From NCBI GenBank assembly GCA_017478725.1, contig JAFVDD010000016.1:1-40275 (forward strand): a DNA stretch of 40,275 nucleotides. The letters are read 5' to 3'. Each line of letters begins with the position of its first letter. Position 1 is the first letter of the stretch. The notes below the pieces were generated by a model. It was not told the origin of the DNA, did not search any database, and worked only from the letters and a program-made list of their open reading frames with translations. This document shows, piece after piece, positions 24,040 to 31,506 of this stretch. This stretch comes from Paludibacteraceae bacterium. Lineage in GTDB: Bacteria; Bacteroidota; Bacteroidia; Bacteroidales; Paludibacteraceae. The position numbers were made by a program, and so were the translations under genes.

Positions 24040-24519
24040 ATGCGAATAGAAAATGAACTGCAGGGAGTTACCCTGCTTGGCAATCAGCACGTACAGTATT
24101 CCGACAACTACAACCCTGCCGTGCTGGAGACTTTTCCCAACAAACATCCCGAGAACGAGTATCTCGTTACATTCAACTGCCCGGAATTCACAACCCTCTG
24201 CCCCAAAACAGGGCAACCCGATTTCGGACACATCTACATTAGTTATATCCCGCGCGAGCGCATGGTAGAGAGCAAGAGCCTCAAGCTCTATCTCTTCTCT
24301 TTCCGCAACCACGGCGATTTCCATGAAGACTGCGTCAACATCATTATGAAAGACCTGGTCAAACTCATGGATCCCAAGTATCTTGAGGTAACCGGCTATT
24401 TCATGCCCCGAGGAGGTATCAGCATCTACCCCTTCGCCAATTACGCCGACGCCGGGCACGAGGAACTCAAACAACAACGCCTCCGCGAACAATTCACTAC
24501 AGCGCTCAACCATAAATAA
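24040..24519 (+). CDS. queF: preQ1 synthase (7-cyano-7-deazaguanine reductase)
   Basis: NADPH-dependent reductase that turns preQ0 into preQ1, the base later inserted into tRNA on the way to queuosine. A 159-residue unimodular QueF. The nucleophilic cysteine is C54 in [15 protein letters not shown] with D61 nearby, and the family motif [20 protein letters not shown] is intact from residue 77. It is the first gene of queF-queC-queD-queE, all on the plus strand, with a promoter 86 bases upstream whose leader may be structured. Confidence 0.98.
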   Translation: MRIENELQGVTLLGNQHVQYSDNYNPAVLETFPNKHPENEYLVTFNCPEFTTLCPKTGQPDFGHIYISYIPRERMVESKSLKLYLFSFRNHGDFHEDCVNIIMKDLVKLMDPKYLEVTGYFMPRGGISIYPFANYADAGHEELKQQRLREQFTTALNHK

Positions 24520-24534
24520 ACCGCGGAGCGGAAA

Positions 24535-24576
24535 ATCGTACATCAATCGTACATCGTAAATCGTCAAATCGTAATT
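24535..24576. repeat. ATCGTA-type short repeats in the queF-queC spacer
   Basis: aatcgtacatc occurs twice in tandem (11 bp), followed by gtaaatcgtca and aatcgtaatta, reaching the queC start codon. Confidence 0.55.
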
Positions 24577-25212
24577 ATGAAAGATTGCTTAATCGTTCTT
24601 TCCGGTGGTCTGGACTCCACTACCATGCTTTATGAATACAAGGATCGTATAGCCTTGGCTGTTTCGTTCCATTACGGCAGCAACCACAACGACCGTGAAC
24701 TGGCTTTCGCACGCCTGCATTGCGAGCGGCTGGCTATACCGCACAAAACAATCCGGCTGCCGTTTTTCAAAGAACTCTTCCGCAGTTCGTTGCTGGAGGG
24801 CGCAGACGCTATTCCAGAAGGCAACTACGACGAGGAGAACATGAAATCTACCGTCGTACCTTTCCGCAACGGTATCATGCTTGCTATCGCTGCCGGTATA
24901 GCAGAGAACGAACATCTTCAGTTTGTCATGCTGGCCAACCATGCCGGCGACCATACTATTTATCCCGACTGCCGGCCGGAGTTTGTGGACGCAATGAGCG
25001 CCGCTGTCAATGCCGGCACATGGAACGGCGTACAACTCCTCACGCCCTACACGCATATATCCAAGACGGATATTGTGCGTCACGGACTCAAACTCGGTAT
25101 CAATTATGACGAGACTTGGTCTTGCTACAAAGGCGGTGACAAGCCTTGCGGCGTGTGCGGTACCTGCAGAGAAAGAGAACAAGCTCTCCGCGAAGCACAA
25201 AATGCCCCATAG
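24577..25212 (+). CDS. queC: 7-cyano-7-deazaguanine (preQ0) synthase
   Basis: An ATP-dependent enzyme that converts 7-carboxy-7-deazaguanine and ammonia to preQ0. In its 211 residues the PP-loop is SGGLDSTT (9-16) and the zinc site is four cysteines, C183, C191, C194 and C197 (WSCYKGGDKPCGVCGTC). ANHAGDHTIYPDCRPEF is a family motif. It provides the substrate for QueF, encoded just upstream. Confidence 0.98.
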   Translation: MKDCLIVLSGGLDSTTMLYEYKDRIALAVSFHYGSNHNDRELAFARLHCERLAIPHKTIRLPFFKELFRSSLLEGADAIPEGNYDEENMKSTVVPFRNGIMLAIAAGIAENEHLQFVMLANHAGDHTIYPDCRPEFVDAMSAAVNAGTWNGVQLLTPYTHISKTDIVRHGLKLGINYDETWSCYKGGDKPCGVCGTCREREQALREAQNAP

Positions 25213-25257
25213 CCAAATAAATGGTAAATTGTAAATGTCCAAATTGTAAATGACTTT
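25213..25257. repeat. AAATGGT/AAATTGT-type repeats filling the queC-queD spacer
   Basis: Units agccaaat, aaatggt, aaattgt, aaatgtcc, aaattgt, aaatgact in a row, mixed 7 and 8 bp. Related to the arrays at 14865 and 32456. Confidence 0.6.
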
Positions 25258-25590
25258 ATGTATTACGTACAAAAAACAATAGAGATCTCGGCAGCGCATA
25301 ACTTAATGTTGTCGTACGAAAGCAAATGTGAGAACCTGCATGGTCATAACTGGATTATTGTGGTCTATTGCAAGGCGGCGGAACTCAACCGCGACGGCAT
25401 GGTCACCGATTTCACGCACATCAAAAAGGTGGTCAAGAATACGTTTGACCACAAATACATCAACGAAGTGCTGGACGTCAACCCGTCGGCAGAGAATATC
25501 GCACGCTGGATTTGCGACCACGTAGAGAACTGCTACAAAGTATCCGTTCAGGAATCCGAAGGCAACGTAGCCATCTATGAGCGAGACTAA
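25258..25590 (+). CDS. queD: 6-carboxytetrahydropterin synthase
   Basis: Zinc enzyme of the PTPS fold that makes 6-carboxy-5,6,7,8-tetrahydropterin from dihydroneopterin triphosphate, the first committed step to preQ0. 110 residues, the usual length. Zinc histidines are H14, H28 and H30 (AAH; ENLHGHNW); the catalytic cysteine is C24 in SKCENLHGH; FDHKYIN and a C-terminal ESEGNVAIYE are as expected. Third gene of the que operon. Confidence 0.97.
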   Translation: MYYVQKTIEISAAHNLMLSYESKCENLHGHNWIIVVYCKAAELNRDGMVTDFTHIKKVVKNTFDHKYINEVLDVNPSAENIARWICDHVENCYKVSVQESEGNVAIYERD

Positions 25591-25593
25591 CAG

Positions 25594-25663
25594 TTTAACG
25601 TTTTTTCTCACGAAAAAACCATTTTAACTATTAAACGTTTTTCGTCAGAAAAACCATCTTAAC
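25594..25663. repeat. Two TTTAAC-hairpin-CATTTTAAC repeats between queD and queE
   Basis: Copy 1: TTTAAC, GTTTTTTC-TCAC-GAAAAAAC, CATTTTAAC (25594-25628). Copy 2: TTAAAC, GTTTTTC-GTCA-GAAAAAC, CATCTTAAC (about 25631-25663), directly touching the queE ATG. The flanks match the pair at 17293-17352 while the stems differ on both sides. Confidence 0.8.
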
Positions 25664-26287
25664 ATGTATAAAATAAACGAAGTTTTTTATACATTACAGG
25701 GCGAAGGAGCGCACAGCGGGATTCCCGCCGTATTTGTTCGTTTTAGTGGATGCAATCTGCGGTGCCCTTGGTGCGATACCGATTTTGCAGATTATTCGGA
25801 AATGGACGCTGAGGAGATTGTAGCTACGGTAAAAGAACTATACAACATCCCCAACGAACGCCGGCGAATGGTCGTTCTCACAGGCGGAGAACCTTCGCTG
25901 CAGATTGATGAAACACTTGTCCAAGCCCTGCACGCCGCAGGTTTCTATATCTGCATAGAGACCAACGGCACCCGCCCGCTGCCCGCCGGCATCGACTGGA
26001 TCACCTGCTCGCCGAAAGAAGGCACACAACCGGTATTGAAGCAAGTGAACGAGGTGAAGGTGGTATATACGGGTACCTACAATCCCGATATCTGGCGTGA
26101 GCATCTGAAAGCCGAACACTGGCTTCTGCAACCGCTACGCTACAACGGAGAATGGCTGCTTCAGTCCGGCATCGATGAATGGGAAGATGACCGCAATGAC
26201 AATTTGGACGAAACAGTCCGGTACATCCTTTCCCACCCGTTTTGGAGACTTAGCGTACAATTACACAAAATCGTCGGCATCCGATAA
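25664..26287 (+). CDS. queE: 7-carboxy-7-deazaguanine synthase (radical SAM)
   Basis: A radical SAM enzyme that contracts carboxytetrahydropterin to 7-carboxy-7-deazaguanine. The 4Fe-4S cluster motif is C30-xxx-C34-xx-C37 (FSGCNLRCPWCDTDF). The N-terminal INEVFYTLQGEG and VLTGGEPSLQ are typical of QueE. 207 residues is a normal length. It closes the pathway set: QueD product to QueE, then QueC, then QueF. Its stop codon lies in the loop of the terminator that follows. Confidence 0.98.
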   Translation: MYKINEVFYTLQGEGAHSGIPAVFVRFSGCNLRCPWCDTDFADYSEMDAEEIVATVKELYNIPNERRRMVVLTGGEPSLQIDETLVQALHAAGFYICIETNGTRPLPAGIDWITCSPKEGTQPVLKQVNEVKVVYTGTYNPDIWREHLKAEHWLLQPLRYNGEWLLQSGIDEWEDDRNDNLDETVRYILSHPFWRLSVQLHKIVGIR

Positions 26288-26310
26288 ATGCCGACGATTG
26301 TTTTGCTTTG
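26269..26310 (+). terminator. Terminator after queE
   Basis: An 11-bp stem, AATCGTCGGCA with TGCCGACGATT, has a 9-base loop containing part of the queE stop, then gttttgcttt. The opposite strand also has a T-rich follow-on, so it may serve the convergent lipoprotein gene too. Confidence 0.85.
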
Positions 26311-26341
26311 CCGCAACGCACTCGCCAAGATGTCGTTGCTT

Positions 26342-27043
26342 TTACGGTACGTTCTGTACCATCCTCACCGCTATCTCTACGGATGGTGAAGCGGGTATCG
26401 CTATCACATGCTCTTCTCCGAAACAGATACACTTGTTCAGCTGTGTTCCTGTATTAGTTGCCGCCCAGTACCACCCTTGCCGGTTGACATCTTCTATGCC
26501 TGCATCCGTTTGCCTGCCTGCCGCGGGCAGAAACACGGCTCCGCTGTTCTCCAGCGCCACCCACTCTGTTTCACTATATAGATTGGATGTATAATCATAG
26601 GGTAGTCCCTGCCATGTTATATTATCCGGGCATTCCCATTCATCCGGCAGCACAATCAAACCGCAAACGTCACACACTGTGGCTTGTCCCATCAAATCCT
26701 CTGCTCCGGGGCGTTTGAAGAGCAGATAGTTCCATTCGCTGTCGCTCATTATGCGCCACACGCCGTCCAACGGCTTTGTAGCGTACGGACGGACTTTATC
26801 CCATAGGAACCAGTCTGTCGTATCCGTTAGCACCGTCATTCCGTATATGGCGTACTGCGAACCGGCAAAAGCCACACTGCCGGTATTCCTGACAGTATAA
26901 AGGTTGCCGGGAGAAAACAGCACCTGCACTTCTTCGCTGACAGAGAACCTGCCGTTCAGCGGCGGCGTAGGAGGATTTTGCGCTGCGCACGCTGCCAGGC
27001 ATAGCGCAGATAAGAGAAGAAATTTAATATTGCGCCGTGTCAT
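26342..27043 (-). CDS. FISUMP-like lipoprotein
   Basis: A 233-residue protein starting at ATG 27043. Residues 1-19 form a lipoprotein signal (KFLLLSALCLAAC, lipid cysteine about C19), followed by a short Pro-rich stretch. The rest shares its motif order with the secreted protein at 543-1526: LFSPGNLYTV, WRIMSDSEWNYL, IVLPDEWECP, VFLPAAGRQT, GWYWAAT. It is therefore a paralogue, here lipid-anchored. Its start overlaps the 3' end of the DJ-1 gene by 20 bases, so the two are probably translated together. Last gene of the pdxJ-ExbB-ExbD-TonB-DJ-1 series. Function unknown. Confidence 0.8.
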   Translation of the reverse strand: MTRRNIKFLLLSALCLAACAAQNPPTPPLNGRFSVSEEVQVLFSPGNLYTVRNTGSVAFAGSQYAIYGMTVLTDTTDWFLWDKVRPYATKPLDGVWRIMSDSEWNYLLFKRPGAEDLMGQATVCDVCGLIVLPDEWECPDNITWQGLPYDYTSNLYSETEWVALENSGAVFLPAAGRQTDAGIEDVNRQGWYWAATNTGTQLNKCICFGEEHVIAIPASPSVEIAVRMVQNVP

Positions 27044-27551
27044 AGACTTGGTCGGCAACCTCCGACCCGGCAAGACGCTCTATGATACAAAAGGCGAAAT
27101 CAGAGCTCAGTCCGGGACCTTTGGCGGTAATAATATTCTTGCTCTCCACTACCAAACCTCCCACATAACTCTCGCCCAACGGCTCCTGACAGCCGGGGTA
27201 ACAGGTTGCCTGCTTGCCTTTGAGAATACCCAGTTTGCCGAGCACCATGGGAGCCGCACAGATAGCCGCAATCAGTTTGCCGGCGTTGTTATGCTCTACA
27301 AGCAGTTCGCACAATGCGGAACAATCGCCCAACTTGGTCTGACCTCCGGGGAGAATCAGCATCTCGGCATCGGAGAAATCAATGCGCTCAATCAGTCCGT
27401 CCGCCTCCACTGCAATGTTATGAGCACCCAAAACCATCGGATTGCCCGTAACGGAGACTGTTGTAACTGCGATGTTGGCACGACGAAGCAAATCAACCGT
27501 TGTGATGGCTTCAATCTCTTCAAAACCATTATCCAAAAAGAGATAATTCAT
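27024..27551 (-). CDS. DJ-1/PfpI family protein
   Basis: A 175-residue cytoplasmic protein of the DJ-1/ThiJ/PfpI superfamily. The reactive cysteine is C98 at the nucleophile elbow AAICAAPMVLG, with the conserved acidic region GFEEIEAITTVDLLRRA near the N-terminus and LILPGG before the elbow. Members act as glyoxalases, deglycase-like enzymes or redox sensors; the sequence does not decide which. It lies between the TonB-like gene and the lipoprotein gene and overlaps the latter by 20 bases. Confidence 0.93.
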   Translation of the reverse strand: MNYLFLDNGFEEIEAITTVDLLRRANIAVTTVSVTGNPMVLGAHNIAVEADGLIERIDFSDAEMLILPGGQTKLGDCSALCELLVEHNNAGKLIAAICAAPMVLGKLGILKGKQATCYPGCQEPLGESYVGGLVVESKNIITAKGPGLSSDFAFCIIERLAGSEVADQVYDTAQY

Positions 27552-27577
27552 AGGAGAATTAGGATTTTGTTTAACAA

Positions 27578-28393
27578 TTAATTGAATTTGAAATTATATG
27601 TGATTGTTCCTATCTGGTCATGGTCGCCCTCGGTGAATTTGGCCTTTCGGGCTGCATCGAGTGCGAGTTGGATGGTTTGTTTGTCGGAGATGTTACCACC
27701 CTTATGTGCTACGTTAATTACAGTGCCTGCGGCATTCACGCGGATTTCTACTATCACCTGTCCCTCCTGATTGAAGGTGTTGGCAGGTCTGGGCAGTGTA
27801 CCGTGGATTCCCCGTCCCGCCAGCGACCAGTTGTTGCCTCCGCTTGAGCCGTGTCCGACGGGGTTGCCTTTCTGTCCGGCGCCCTGGCCGTCGCCTGAGC
27901 CCTGGGCGTCAGAGCCGTTATTGCCGAAGAGCGAACCCAGCGCATTGGCTTTGGCTATAGCCTCCGCCTCTTTGGCTTTACGCTCCGCTTCTGCAGCCTC
28001 ACGTTCCTGCCGCTCTTTTTCCAGCCGTGCCTGCTCCTCGCGCTCACGCTGCAGACGGTCAGCCTCCGCCTGACGGCGAGCTTTCTCCGCTTCCTCTTGC
28101 TGTTTGCGCAAAGCCAGCGACTCTTCGTCCTCCTGCGTCAGCAAGTCATTATCCGACGGAGCAGAAGCCTGCTGCGGAGCAGCCGGTTGCGGACTGGGCA
28201 GAGGCACTGCCTCGGATTGCTGCGCCATATATCCGCCGGCATTCTCCACCTCGCCGAATGCCACTTCTACGCCCTCTTGCTCCTCCGGCACTACCGCTTC
28301 CAGATAGATGAACCACAGCAGCAAAAAGACAAGCAGCAGAAAGAGCAAGGTGCAAACAGATGCTATTATATGTCGTTGTTGTTTTTTAGTCAT
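27578..28393 (-). CDS. TonB-family energy transducer
   Basis: A 271-residue protein with one N-terminal membrane helix (about 12-32, VCTLLFLLLVFLLLWFIYL). A Pro/Gln-rich stretch follows, then a long highly charged helix of Glu, Arg, Lys and Ala (about 90-150), a Gly/Asn-rich linker, and a C-terminal TonB-like fold (VIVEIRVNAAGTVINVAHKG ... ITYNFKFN). The charged helix and the glycine linker would let it span the periplasm, as in TonB or TolA. With ExbD and ExbB just upstream it should form a proton-driven complex that energises an outer-membrane partner, not encoded here. Confidence 0.9.
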   Translation of the reverse strand: MTKKQQRHIIASVCTLLFLLLVFLLLWFIYLEAVVPEEQEGVEVAFGEVENAGGYMAQQSEAVPLPSPQPAAPQQASAPSDNDLLTQEDEESLALRKQQEEAEKARRQAEADRLQREREEQARLEKERQEREAAEAERKAKEAEAIAKANALGSLFGNNGSDAQGSGDGQGAGQKGNPVGHGSSGGNNWSLAGRGIHGTLPRPANTFNQEGQVIVEIRVNAAGTVINVAHKGGNISDKQTIQLALDAARKAKFTEGDHDQIGTITYNFKFN

Positions 28394-28402
28394 TTGGGGT
28401 AC

Positions 28403-28450
28403 CAGTCTTCTAGTCGACTAGTTAACTAGTCTGCTAGTTTTCTAGTTTTT
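28403..28450. repeat. CTAG-type octamer array (6 units) in the ExbD-TonB spacer
   Basis: cagtcttc, tagtcgac, tagttaac, tagtctgc, tagttttc, tagttttt in tandem. Confidence 0.85.
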
Positions 28451-28456
28451 TTTAGA

Positions 28457-28864
28457 TTATCGTTTTGTTGCCACGACCAGACGCATATGATGCTCGTTGG
28501 CAATATCCAGCACGCGCACAACCTCCTTGTATGCCACATCTTCATCGGCATGCAGGGCGATGTACATCGTGCTATCCGAAGCTTGCACACCGCTCAAGTA
28601 TCCCTCCAGGTTGTCGGGATCTATTGCCACCGGTTTCTGCTTGCCAATAGCCACATAGTAGTTGCCAAGATTGTCAATCGACACTTTTGCCACCTGCGGC
28701 CGCGTCACTTGTTTGGTACGTGCCTGGGGCAGATTGATTTTAATATCGTTGGGCGACGACATCGTACTTGCCATGACAAAGAACAGCAAGAGCAGGAAAA
28801 TGAGGTCGGTCATCGAACTCATCGCAAATGTCGCCTCGACACGGTTTCGTCTCTTCAATGCCAT
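28457..28864 (-). CDS. exbD: Biopolymer transport protein ExbD/TolR
   Basis: A 135-residue inner-membrane protein with one helix. The essential proton-path aspartate is D20 in MSSMTDLIFLLLLFFVMAST, followed by a periplasmic domain (IKINLPQA, VSIDNLGNYYV, ALHADEDVAYKEVVRVLDIA). It works with the ExbB-type protein encoded upstream and the TonB-like protein downstream. Both flanking spacers consist of octamer arrays. Confidence 0.95.
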   Translation of the reverse strand: MALKRRNRVEATFAMSSMTDLIFLLLLFFVMASTMSSPNDIKINLPQARTKQVTRPQVAKVSIDNLGNYYVAIGKQKPVAIDPDNLEGYLSGVQASDSTMYIALHADEDVAYKEVVRVLDIANEHHMRLVVATKR

Positions 28865-28867
28865 AAC

Positions 28868-28907
28868 GTTAAACTGTTAGGTTGTTAAACTGTTAAACCG
28901 TTAAGCG
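28868..28907. repeat. GTTAAACT octamer array between ExbB and ExbD
   Basis: gttaaact, gttaggtt, gttaaact, gttaaacc, gttaagcg: five units. The last contains the stop codon of the ExbB gene (28901-28903). Confidence 0.85.
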
Positions 28908-29590
28908 GGTTCGTTGAGCAGATCCATGAATTCGAGCGTGCGGGACTCCAGCAGACGTACTACGCTGTCAATCTTCGCAACCAGATAGTTGTAGGCGAAC
29001 ATAGCCAGAATTCCGACAATCAGACCGCCGATAGTGGTGACCATAGCCTGATACATACCTGTAGAGAGGGCAGACATCTCAATCACGCCTCCGGAGGTCT
29101 GCGCCATGTTATAGAACGTTTGAACCATTCCAAGTACGGTACCCAGGAAACCGAGCATCGGTGCGCCGGCTGCGATAGTAGCCATAATAACCAGACCTTT
29201 CTCCAGTTTGCCTACCTCCAGGTTTCCTACATTCTCCACCGCCACTTGCACATCCTGCATCGGCCGGCCGATACGGCTGATACCTTTCTCAATCATATGC
29301 GCGGACGGAGTATCGGTCTGCTTGCAGAGATTGATAGCCGAATCAATCTTGCCATCGTGGATATAATCGCGTATTCTGTCCATAAAGGATTTGTCCTCCT
29401 TGGTAGCCTGTTTGAGGACTACCAGACGCTCCGTGAAAATATAGCATGCGCCGGCTAACAGCAAGGCAAGGATAATCATAATCCAGCCGCCGTACTGCGC
29501 CATTTGCCATAGATTGATAGATTCCTGAATAGGCTCTTCCGCCTGAATCAGCTCCTCAGCGAGAGCTGCTGTGTCAATTTGCAATAACAT
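28901..29590 (-). CDS. exbB: MotA/TolQ/ExbB proton channel family protein
   Basis: A 229-residue membrane protein with three predicted helices: about 32-50 (GGWIMIILALLLAGACYIF), about 128-150 and about 168-195. The family segment between helices 2 and 3 is recognisable (ATIAAGAPMLGFLGTVLGMVQTF; VTTIGGLIVGILAMFAYN). It forms the proton channel with ExbD; TolQ or ExbB assignment rests on the TonB-like neighbour. First of the energy-transduction trio after pdxJ. Confidence 0.94.
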   Translation of the reverse strand: MLLQIDTAALAEELIQAEEPIQESINLWQMAQYGGWIMIILALLLAGACYIFTERLVVLKQATKEDKSFMDRIRDYIHDGKIDSAINLCKQTDTPSAHMIEKGISRIGRPMQDVQVAVENVGNLEVGKLEKGLVIMATIAAGAPMLGFLGTVLGMVQTFYNMAQTSGGVIEMSALSTGMYQAMVTTIGGLIVGILAMFAYNYLVAKIDSVVRLLESRTLEFMDLLNEPA

Positions 29591-29638
29591 ATTATATTAA
29601 TAAAGATTAAAATTTCATTTGTTTTCAGGGTATTGTTA

Positions 29639-29693
29639 ACCCCGATAAAACCCCGATTTGCTTCCGATGTACTTCCGATATACTCCCGACCCG
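29639..29693. repeat. 11-bp repeat array (5 units) between pdxJ and ExbB
   Basis: accccgataaa, accccgatttg, cttccgatgta, cttccgatata, ctcccgacccg in tandem. Confidence 0.75.
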
Positions 29694-29707
29694 GGAAAGT
29701 TTAAAGT

Positions 29708-29751
29708 ATTTTAACAAATCAAGGCGTTTATTTTAACAAATCGAGGTATTC
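29708..29751 (-). repeat. Tandem duplication of the pdxJ 3' end
   Basis: The last 22 bp of pdxJ (29730-29751, coding E Y L D L L K) are followed by a second copy at 29708-29729, which would code R L D L L K. About 17 of 22 bases agree. Confidence 0.65.
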
Positions 29752-30441
29752 CTGGATCGTTTCCTGAATACCCAGATAAAGAGCGTCGCAGATAATTGCG
29801 TGTCCTATACTTACCTCAGCCGTCCAGGGGAACGCCTGTATAAAAGGTTTCAGATTACGGAGATTGAGATCATGCCCGGCGTTCAAGCCCAAGCCCAGTT
29901 CGTGCGCCTTGGTTGCAGCAGGGCGGTACATCTCGATGGCGCGTTCGGGATCCGAGTCGAACAACTCGGCGTAGGGACCGGTGTACAGTTCCACCCTGTC
30001 CGCCCCGGCGCGCAGCGCATATTCCACCATTACCGGATCGGGATCCACAAAAATGCTGACGCGCATTCGCGAGGCATGCAGCTGGTTGACCACTCCTTTG
30101 AGAAAATCAAGGTGCTTGCGCGTATTCCAGCCGTGGTTGGAAGTCAGCTGGCCCGGATCGTCCGGCACCAAAGTAACTTGGGTAGGCTTGATATCTTCCA
30201 CCAGCGCAAGAAACTCATCCGTAGGATTGCCCTCTATATTCAGCTCTGTGGTCACCATTGATTTCAACTGATACACATCCTCCTTGCGTATATGGCGCTC
30301 GTCAGGACGCGGATGCACAGTGATACCTTGCGCTCCGAACAGCTCGCAATCCACAGCAAAACGCTGTACGTCAGGCAGATTTCCGCCACGCGCGTTACGC
30401 AGCGTAGCGACCTTGTTGATATTAACACTCAGCCTTGTCAT
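29728..30441 (-). CDS. pdxJ: Pyridoxine 5'-phosphate synthase
   Basis: Condenses 1-deoxyxylulose 5-phosphate with 3-amino-2-oxopropyl phosphate to form pyridoxine 5'-phosphate in the DXP-dependent vitamin B6 pathway. A 237-residue TIM barrel of normal length. Family motifs: LSVNINKVATLRNARGG, GITVHPRPDERHI, ELNIEGNP, VTLVPDDPGQLTS, GADRVELYTGPYA, LGLNAGHDLNLRNL and VSIGHAI. The promoter at 30466-30497 gives a short leader of about 18 bases; nadK diverges from the same intergenic region. Confidence 0.98.
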   Translation of the reverse strand: MTRLSVNINKVATLRNARGGNLPDVQRFAVDCELFGAQGITVHPRPDERHIRKEDVYQLKSMVTTELNIEGNPTDEFLALVEDIKPTQVTLVPDDPGQLTSNHGWNTRKHLDFLKGVVNQLHASRMRVSIFVDPDPVMVEYALRAGADRVELYTGPYAELFDSDPERAIEMYRPAATKAHELGLGLNAGHDLNLRNLKPFIQAFPWTAEVSIGHAIICDALYLGIQETIQEYLDLLK

Positions 30442-30465
30442 AGTCCGAATAGTTTAATTCGGGCA

Positions 30466-30497
30466 CAAATTTACTGCTTTTTTTTGACATGTGCAAG
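30466..30497 (-). promoter_or_regulatory. pdxJ promoter
   Basis: Minus strand: CTTG (30494-30497), 20 bases, TAAATTTG (30466-30473). Confidence 0.7.
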
Positions 30498-30523
30498 AAT
30501 GGGCGCGAAAAAAAGCGTTTTTA

Positions 30524-30556
30524 TTTGCGTATGTGCAATTTTTGTTGTACCTTTGC
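30524..30556 (+). promoter_or_regulatory. nadK promoter
   Basis: TTTG (30524-30527), 20 bases, TACCTTTG (30548-30555). The start site would fall near 30562, about 26 bases before the nadK ATG. It stands back to back with the pdxJ promoter. Confidence 0.75.
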
Positions 30557-30587
30557 ACTCAGAATTATATTAGCATATTATGTCCTT

Positions 30588-31481
30588 ATGACAATAGCTG
30601 TATTTGGAAATGCGATGAAGCCGCAGACGCTGGCAGAGGTGCGGCATATTTTGGAGTTCATGACCGGCAAAGGCGTGCACGTGCTGCTTTCGCAGGAACT
30701 GCGTCAGGAACTGGATCTGCGCGAATACCCGGGTTTTCCCGAGAACTGGGACAGCGACCGCCAGCCGGAGAACGTGTACGGCGAGCCTATTGATTTCGCG
30801 CTGTCGGTAGGCGGCGACGGTACCTTCCTGACCTCATCGGCCGTGATCGGCGACAAAAACATCCCTATTTTAGGTGTCAACTGCGGGCATCTGGGTTTTC
30901 TGGCGGACGTACAGACACAGGATCTGGATGATATTTTGCAGAAACTGGTGGCCGGCGAATATACCATTGAGCAACGCAGCCTGCTTCATCTGACCGTGCT
31001 GGACAAAGACGGCGTGGCACGCACCGACCTGGTAATGGCGCCCAATGCGCTGAACGAAGTGGCGATACTCAAACAAGGTCTGACCAACATGCTGTCCATT
31101 GAGACCAAGGTCAACGGAGAGCTGCTCCACACCTACCACTCGGACGGACTGGTACTATCCACGCCTACCGGCAGCACAGCATACAATCTCTCGATCGGAG
31201 GCCCGCTGATGGTGCCGCAGAACAGGGCGATTATTCTGACGCCTATTGCGCCGCACAGCCTGACTGTCAAACCGATTATTGTGCCGGACGACTGGAAATT
31301 TGATATCCACGTGAACAGCCGGTACGACACGTATATGGTTTCCGTGGACGGCCGCAGCCAGAGCCTCAGCACGCAAATGACGCTGCATATAGAGCGTGCG
31401 CATTATACCGTCAAAGTGGTTCAGATAGGTGACAACAGCTTCCTGAAATCGCTGCGAACAAAACTCAACTGGGGGCGGTGA
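30588..31481 (+). CDS. nadK: NAD kinase
   Basis: Phosphorylates NAD+ to NADP+ with ATP or polyphosphate. I start it at ATG 30588 (MTIAVFGNAMK), 297 residues; longer frames would begin inside the promoter. Family motifs: GGDGTF at 75-80, the NE motif in NALNEVAIL, and YHSDGLVLSTPTGSTAYNLSIGGP. The gene lies on the plus strand ahead of lgt, fmt and the HD-domain gene with short spacers or overlaps, so they may form an operon. Confidence 0.97.
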   Translation: MTIAVFGNAMKPQTLAEVRHILEFMTGKGVHVLLSQELRQELDLREYPGFPENWDSDRQPENVYGEPIDFALSVGGDGTFLTSSAVIGDKNIPILGVNCGHLGFLADVQTQDLDDILQKLVAGEYTIEQRSLLHLTVLDKDGVARTDLVMAPNALNEVAILKQGLTNMLSIETKVNGELLHTYHSDGLVLSTPTGSTAYNLSIGGPLMVPQNRAIILTPIAPHSLTVKPIIVPDDWKFDIHVNSRYDTYMVSVDGRSQSLSTQMTLHIERAHYTVKVVQIGDNSFLKSLRTKLNWGR

Positions 31482-31506
31482 GCCGCCTCAGGCAAACAAA
31501 AGAAGT

